Positions 59,301-64,000 of a stretch of DNA of 64,000 nt are shown piece by piece. The notes beneath the pieces were generated by a model. The model had not been told where the DNA came from. It saw only the letters and a program-made list of their open reading frames with translations, and did no database searches. A program made the translations under genes and the position numbers. The DNA lies in assembly GCF_031877795.1 (NCBI RefSeq), contig NC_133932.1, positions 38,454,180 through 38,518,179 of the forward strand, read 5' to 3'. How positions within the stretch are numbered: the stretch's first letter is position 1; each line of letters starts with the position of its first letter. The stretch is from Strix aluco (taxonomy: Eukaryota; Chordata; Aves; Strigiformes; Strigidae).

Positions 59301-61108
59301 ACTCTGCAGGATATGGCGACTAGAAAAGCCTGCAGGTTGTTAAAATGACAGCTGGCTCTTAAACCACTTGCTAGCTACCCTCCAGCCTGGCATGGCTCCC
59401 TGCTGCAGCTGCCCCTCACTCGGGGAATATGCCATCAACGAGTGGAGTCCTCTTCACACCCTCTTCCAGCCTTTCATAGAGGAGGTGACTCCCTGTTTCC
59501 TACACAGCCCCACACCAGTAAAATGCTCTCTTGCTGGCTTTCCTATGGGGACAAGTGTCAGGGGGAGGATAGGACAGTAACTTCCCAGCATGGAGGAGAG
59601 AATAGGATGGGAAAGAGCCCTTGGCCCTGTAATTAGAAGTTATTGATATTCAGTTGAAGGCAAGCCCCCCTCTCCAACAAAGGAAGCAACACTTCTAGGA
59701 TTGCTTTCCCCACTGCAAGTTTGTCTCCTGGTTTTCAAATAACACTAATTTCCACAAACTTAACAACATTATGTACAGCACTTCATTGTTTGGCACAGCG
59801 TCTGAGAGCTCAGGTCAGCCTCAAGCCCCTCTGCATATTCCTGCTGCCAGCAGAAAGTGGCGTCAGTGGCTTGCAGTCAGATCCTAAACTAATGCAGCAG
59901 GAGGAGTGATAATAAAACGTTAAGTTAAAATGGATTCAGCTATCTGTAGAGATCAGAGTGCATATGTTGTACTGCAGATAGCTTCATAGAAGTTAAGTCT
60001 CTGAAGACAAATGGGATGTTTTAACAAAGGATCATGTTAAAGAAAGACAGCAAAGAGAACATGCAGTATCAGGATTTGCTTTTGATCTTTGTTTTGTAAA
60101 ACTCCCTCAGAAAGCAACAAGCTCAATATTAATAATGCAGTAAGGTAGGTAGCAACTCACCTTGAATTTCAATAGCAAGGTTTTGACAAATTCATGCAAT
60201 TAAATGTTCAGGTTGCTCAGGCTGATAGAGAGAAAACCATCAGCTTTCAGAGAACAAGAGACAAAGGCAGAACTGCATAAGCTCTTCCCTCCTGCCTTGC
60301 TATACTCTCTGCTATAACATAAATGTCTTAGATGTTAGTTACACATTTCTGTAAATGCCCTAAGCGCTATTTTCAACAATAACAAATGTCAGTGCATCAT
60401 ATCTCCATGAGATTTATGCAAAGCCAAATACACTTTGCATGAGATAAAATCTCTTAAGTGTCCATGGCCTTTGAAAATGGCATGCATGAATCTGTGTTGG
60501 CTATGGCAGGACTGTCAAGATTTTGAGTAGAGTTTGGCTCCAGAAAAGCACCCATATTTAAAGCACCTAGGCTTCCTCCCACCATGGTCAGTAGTGCCTA
60601 GAGAATATGTAGGCTCCGTAAGTGCTTTACCTGACTCAGCTGAATTGCTTGCTATTGACTAGATGTCAGCAAACTAATTCCTAATTTTTAGATCTTTAGG
60701 CACAAAAGAGACTAATGGCAAACACTTTTTAGTTCCTAGAAGCACCCTTAAACAGTAACTCAGTACAACATTTTAAAAAGGTGGTGTCACTTCTTGCCAG
60801 ATTACATATAGCCCCTTCCATTTTTAGTTCTTTTTGGGAAACAAGTCTTCTGCCTTTTTCCCCCCTTCTTGCAGGGAGCAAGTAAACGCCTCTCCAATCA
60901 GATACCTCTGATTATCCTGTCTTCTGCCCTTCATGATTTCGGGGATAACTTACAGACTGCAATGTTGCATCTTTTGCAAGAAAAAGACAAGCTAAGCCAA
61001 CTCCTTGAGGAGGACAGTGAAGCTGCTAAACACAGGAGCTACCTCAGTCAACGAGTTAATCGTCTCGCCAAAGCCTGCCAGTACCTGAGAGACTTCACCT
61101 CGCTGTAG
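44103..61108 (+). CDS. MX1: MX1, interferon-induced dynamin-like GTPase (Mx), 13 coding exons
   Basis: Join 44103..44369, 45898..46090, 47154..47291, 48535..48689, 50359..50497, 50920..51118, 51825..51903, 52868..52990, 53785..53926, 56143..56301, 57230..57306, 58792..59034, 60875..61108. This gives 2148 nt, or 715 codons plus stop, in the range known for bird Mx (about 705-720). All introns are GT-AG and phases join. Residues 1-95 are a variable, probably disordered extension. The dynamin-type GTPase domain follows with GDQSSGKS (131-138), DLPG (232-235) and TKPD (301-304). Then come the stalk with its loop (about 580-625) and the C-terminal GED-like helices. Mx proteins oligomerise around viral nucleoproteins and block replication of orthomyxoviruses and others; the antiviral strength of bird Mx varies between species. 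Intact. Introns hold CR1 fragments and a long microsatellite. Confidence 0.96.
45898..46090 (+). CDS. MX1: MX1 exon with P-loop (G1)
   Basis: Encodes residues 90-153: the first bundle-signalling helix ([20 protein letters not shown]), then [20 protein letters not shown]. An alternative acceptor at 45894 would add one glutamine. It leaves in phase 1 at ggcaatg|gtaagaac. A long microsatellite begins about 60 bp after the donor. Confidence 0.96.
46147..46606. repeat. Pyrimidine microsatellite, (CTCCT)n then (CTTTTT)n, in MX1 intron
   Basis: About 380 bp of CTCCT pentamers with one phase slip near 46401, then about 75 bp of CTTTTT hexamers. Entirely pyrimidine on the transcribed + strand. It creates artificial frames on both strands (LLSSP or RRGEE repeats), which are not genes. 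It lies about 60 bp downstream of the donor at 46091 and directly against a CR1 tail. Confidence 0.97.
46607..46796 (+). repeat. CR1 3'-end fragment
   Basis: Begins at the tgagacactggaacaggttg block and runs through ggttggacggggctttgagc to ccattctatgattcca. Nearly the same as the tails of the copies at 14.4 and 36 kb. Its 5' boundary is the microsatellite. Confidence 0.93.
46840..47045 (+). repeat. Older CR1 3'-end fragment
   Basis: Diverged CR1 tail: aggctgaacttgaggaaaag, attgaaacaggtcaccc, ttccatccttggaggtttgc and gatggaaagttggaggagac. It sits next to the younger fragment and about 110 bp upstream of the next MX1 exon. Confidence 0.7.
47154..47291 (+). CDS. MX1: MX1 exon with G2 region
   Basis: Acceptor gctgcag, donor gtgagt. 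It encodes residues 154-199, [11 protein letters not shown] (switch I threonine) to [10 protein letters not shown]. Confidence 0.96.
48535..48689 (+). CDS. MX1: MX1 exon with G3 DLPG
   Basis: Acceptor ccttgcag, donor gtaaaac. It encodes residues 200-251 including [14 protein letters not shown] and [18 protein letters not shown], the dynamin signature and switch II. Confidence 0.96.
49769..49818. repeat. 25-bp direct tandem duplication
   Basis: A 25-base unit beginning gtgaacattttgcaatac occurs twice in immediate succession, within an MX1 intron. A recent local duplication. Confidence 0.9.
50359..50497 (+). CDS. MX1: MX1 exon, GTPase core
   Basis: Acceptor cattgcag, donor gtgagg. It encodes residues 252-297, including [20 protein letters not shown] and VDPSGERT. 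Confidence 0.96.
50920..51118 (+). CDS. MX1: MX1 exon with G4 TKPD
   Basis: Acceptor ctttgcag, donor gtactt. It encodes residues 298-363: [17 protein letters not shown], then the [14 protein letters not shown] segment. It leaves in phase 2. Confidence 0.96.
51825..51903 (+). CDS. MX1: MX1 exon (end of GTPase domain)
   Basis: A 79-nt exon with acceptor ttttgcag and donor gtaagt. It encodes residues 364-390, with [18 protein letters not shown], the helix linking the GTPase domain to the stalk. Confidence 0.95.
52868..52990 (+). CDS. MX1: MX1 exon (stalk start)
   Basis: Acceptor taccccccag, donor gtaagt. It encodes residues 391-431: [20 protein letters not shown], a leucine-rich helix of the stalk, to LIFLTD. 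Phase 0 at both ends. Confidence 0.95.
53785..53926 (+). CDS. MX1: MX1 exon (stalk)
   Basis: Acceptor cattacag, donor gtaagc. It encodes residues 432-478: [17 protein letters not shown], then [14 protein letters not shown]. It leaves in phase 1. Confidence 0.95.
53927..56142. other. MX1 intron between 53926 and 56143
   Basis: About 2.2 kb of AT-rich sequence. It holds an (AAT/AAC)n microsatellite at about 54258-54302 and a small TA/GACA patch at 54719-54768. No exon recognised. Confidence 0.6.
56143..56301 (+). CDS. MX1: MX1 exon (stalk)
   Basis: Acceptor aacattacag, donor gtacgt. It encodes residues 479-531, with [19 protein letters not shown] and [15 protein letters not shown]. The frame runs on past the donor without a stop for some distance, so the GTACGT donor was chosen from phase agreement with the next exon. 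Confidence 0.93.
57230..57306 (+). CDS. MX1: MX1 exon (stalk)
   Basis: A 77-nt exon with acceptor ttcccttag and donor gtgaga. It encodes residues 532-557, with [20 protein letters not shown]. Confidence 0.93.
58792..59034 (+). CDS. MX1: MX1 exon with stalk loop L4
   Basis: Acceptor tttcctag, donor gtgagt. It encodes residues 558-638: [20 protein letters not shown], then a low-conservation stretch (about 580-625) corresponding to loop L4. In primate MxA that loop contacts viral targets and evolves fast. Confidence 0.94.
59035..60874. other. Last MX1 intron
   Basis: About 1.8 kb of unique-looking sequence; no repeat family, exon or RNA gene recognised. Confidence 0.5.
60875..61108 (+). CDS. 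MX1: MX1 last coding exon (GED-like end)
   Basis: Acceptor cttcttgcag. It encodes residues 639-715: [20 protein letters not shown], a [18 protein letters not shown] helix and [15 protein letters not shown], ending in TAG. These are the last stalk helix and third bundle-signalling helix. Confidence 0.96.
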   Translation, partial: GASKRLSNQIPLIILSSALHDFGDNLQTAMLHLLQEKDKLSQLLEEDSEAAKHRSYLSQRVNRLAKACQYLRDFTSL

Positions 61109-61325
61109 ATTTATTTTTCAGAAGTATTTTTCTACTCTTGCTTTCTAGCAGTTTCTAGCATAAAATCCCCTAAAAACATAATGCCAGCACAGACCTTTAG
61201 CACTCATTTCTAATGTTCAGTTCTGCTTTATTTTCCATAAGCACTTACATGCAGACACCTACTCTTATGTAAAGTGCTCCGCTGGGGGAGTTGTGATTAA
61301 ATAAATGTTACCCTATTTTTTAAAA
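61109..61325 (+). terminator. MX1: MX1 3' UTR and poly(A) signal
   Basis: A short 3' UTR with AATAAA at 61300-61305, followed by a T-rich stretch from 61315. This is the first canonical signal after the stop codon at 61106-61108. Confidence 0.7.
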
Positions 61326-64000
61326 TTTGCTTCATGAACGCTGTGTAATCATTGAAATAATTATTAAAAAGCTAGAGTGCTAAGAGTTGTTGTGTTGGGG
61401 TTTTTTTTAAATGAAGATGAGGGCTTTCAGCTGTATAACTCACAAAGTGTAGAAACCAGATTATCTAATTAACTTTCCTAGACGAAGCTAACCACACAAC
61501 CCTAGCAATCCACCACTTCCCTTTGTGTTTTTGCCTTGCTGTGGTCGTTGTCGTTCCTGCCATCACCTGAAAGATGAGTCTGCAAAGTGTCACCACTGTT
61601 AAATCCCAGCCCAGTATGTACGGAGGGTGGGCATGAAACAGTTCCAGCCTAGAGGGAAAAGAAAGATCGGTACATCTACAGGATGCCAATGGTTCTGTTT
61701 CTCCTTTTTCAGTTCTCTGATTCATAGGGAAAGGCTAAAAGACTCTTTCTTTTGAATGCCTAGAGCATCCTGAAATTTTGGGACTGATGGGCAATTCAGC
61801 AGATGGCAGGATTTGGATATCCAAAGGGATTAAACCACCCAGGATGTTAAACATTAGAATGATGTCTCAGCATGTTGATTGCTGCCTTTCTTCTTCCCCT
61901 TGCCCAAGGCAAGCAGAACCTTTCTAAAAGCTTTCATTTCACGGAAACCAGTGCAAAATATAATACTGCACCCTGTAGCAAGGGTAATGTGCATTCAGCT
62001 AAAAAAAATGTGCTTGTACAGGGTGCCATATAGTAATTTCCAAGATGTTTAGAAGAGAAGCCTTCTCTTCAGGCTAGAAATGACAGGTGTTTGACCCTGA
62101 TATGAAACTGCAGCAACAGATGGCTGGCATCTGTGGCACAGCATTCACCTCAGTACAGCATACAGCTTTCCTAATCTTGTTTAGTACTACTGCCATTTTT
62201 CCACATTTCAGTATACTGTTTTGATACTATTGACTTACAGTGCTGCAGGTCAGAAGCCATAAAAAATCCTGATACCATAACAACTTTATTAATTTCTATT
62301 TTGAAAGTACTTTAAACTTGTTGACTATGTCGTGGTATCCCCCAAGGCACACTTTACACTCATGTTCTGTTGAAAACACCGTGTCTCACACCTAGAGAAG
62401 AAAGGCAGGTACACATTGCTTCAGGCAACATGAGATTAATAACAAAATGGGGTGCAACTCCCTCAACCCACTGCCTTTAGGCTAAACTTCTTTATTTAAT
62501 TCAATTTCACAAGTCAGAGTGATTTCATCAGACCCAGCCACTAAAGACATCCAACATTCCTGGACACGCAGCTCTCTTTCTCTGGGTTTGTTCCAGGACG
62601 TGAAATACTGGAATGAACACAATCTCTTGGATCACCCTCTTGGGTCGTTTTTCTTTTGCCTTTTCTTTGTTTTGGGTTTTTTTTCTTTGTTGTTGTAGGG
62701 TTTTTTGGGTTTTTTAAAAATCAGATTCTCAAAGCATTTCAGACACTGAATCCAGCAACTGCTTCCAAAAAAATCCAAGCAAACAGATATAAACCACTAC
62801 TAAAGAAAACTACTTGTAACAAAAAAAAATAATAAATTTATTTGGTGCAGTGTTTACATGCAAGATAATTGCACTTCAGTACCAAAAGAGAAGACAAGAC
62901 TAGTAATTTCATTCAAAAGATTTATCCTTCTTAACAAAAGTGACTTGGTATGGCTTTTTGATCCTCTGTACTATGATTATAAATTATTTTCAAAATCCTA
63001 GTTGAGGTGGCACTCTGATATTAATTACATTTTGCTAAAAACATACATGCAGATACATAAAGGAGAGCTCTAAGGAATTAAAAGCCGAATTTAATAAATG
63101 AGGTAGTTCAACCGGTTACGCAGAAACGCAGGTTTGTGTTTCTTTGTATGAAACATCCAGCCTCTGTATGTGTGCCTGCAATCAGAGGTCTATCGCTTGC
63201 AACACAGCCTTACTGAAAAACTTGGCCCTTTGCCTTTCACAGCAGGGAGAGTTCAAGAGTCAAACTCGATGTGCGCAGCCAGGGACCTCACCATCGGGAC
63301 ACTTAACTCACCGCTTGCTGCTACAGCTCCAGAGCATCCCTCTCTCTCCGTAGCCTACATGGAGAGTGATGGCACATCTTGCCCTTTATGGGTTCAGAGC
63401 AGCTTAAGGCAGAACAGCACTTTTAATTACTTGAGACAGTCAGACTGATCTCACTTCAAACAATCTGACTTGGATGACTGCTGTGTCAAGATCCTGAGGA
63501 TTTTTTAACTACCTGAATATACAGTATTTTTTATCCGTGCCTCTACTGTAGTGCATGAAAACTTCCCTTCATATATACCAAAAAACATTAATTTCTTTTA
63601 AAATTGCTAACCAGCAGCTCAGAGATTCAACGTTCACATCACTTAACATTTAATTTAAAACACTATTAAACCGTCTCAGCATCCTGCTATGAAAATCTTA
63701 AATTAAATTGTGATTAAAACTGCCATTATAAGCCTGTACCTGATTATCAAGTGAAAGTTACTCAACTAAAGAGAGACATTTCAGCAAGCAATTGACAGAA
63801 CTACTTTCTGCCAGGCACCACAAGAAGAAGAAAGGTGCTCATTGTGATAATCCTTCACTGATTAAGATCAGTCACTGTAGCCAGCACAGAACCGAGTGTG
63901 CAATCCTTCATGTTATTTTTTTAAAAGAAAATTCAAAGAGAAAAAAAAAATCATTTGCAAAGTGAATAAATATCCCAGGCACCCATGGCTTCACTTATTC
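61326..64000. other. Region downstream of MX1, no exon seen
   Basis: Unique-looking DNA with T/G-rich runs at 62655-62715. The palindrome AATAAATTTATT at 62831-62842 supplies a minus-strand AATAAA followed, in that direction, by a T-rich run. It could be the 3' end of a convergent minus-strand gene; TMPRSS2 occupies that position in other vertebrates. No protein-coding similarity is visible up to 64000. Confidence 0.45.

Overview
The window is nuclear DNA from a bird. It has vertebrate intron-exon structure, several CR1 LINE copies whose 3' ends carry the avian 'TCTATGATTCTA'-type tail, and two genes in the order known from the tetrapod BACE2-FAM3B-MX1-TMPRSS2 block. I cannot name the species.

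Left third (about 2.0-14.2 kb, + strand): a GC-rich CpG island promoter and a complete eight-exon FAM3B gene. FAM3B (PANDER) is a secreted cytokine-like protein. The spliced reading frame is 235 codons, with all splice phases consistent and the four family cysteines at residues 63, 69, 91 and 229. Intron 1 holds a roughly 560-bp homopyrimidine tract, (T6C5GT)n followed by (C6T3)n.

Middle (about 14.4-40 kb): intergenic DNA with CR1 fragments and one nearly complete endogenous retrovirus (ERV) on the minus strand (26479-34858). Its features are gammaretrovirus-like: two LTRs with TG...CA ends, a 4-bp GTTT target duplication, an arginine-tRNA-like primer-binding site, a polypurine tract, an uninterrupted gag with one CCHC knuckle, a pol with at least seven lesions, and an uninterrupted 410-codon env with a CXXC motif, a furin-type site, CX6CC and a membrane anchor. 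About 4.5 kb of DNA free of recognised genes separates it from the MX1 promoter, apart from CR1 copies and one unexplained 337-codon open frame.

Right third (about 40.0-61.3 kb, + strand): the MX1 gene, an interferon-induced dynamin-like GTPase. It has a probable promoter with two copies of an ISRE-like 11-mer, a probable non-coding first exon, and 13 coding exons that splice into 715 codons. The GTPase motifs ([16 protein letters not shown]), stalk and GED are all present. Its introns hold a CR1 RT fragment (42.3-43.4 kb) and a roughly 460-bp pyrimidine microsatellite followed by two CR1 tails. From 61.33 kb to the end I see no exon. A minus-strand poly(A) signal near 62.84 kb may mark the 3' end of the convergent neighbour (TMPRSS2 in other vertebrates), but this is not shown.

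The two host genes look intact and ordinary. The most interesting features are the ERV with open gag and env but dead pol lying upstream of an antiviral gene, the uORF and weak first start codon of MX1, and the two long polypurine/polypyrimidine tracts inside introns.
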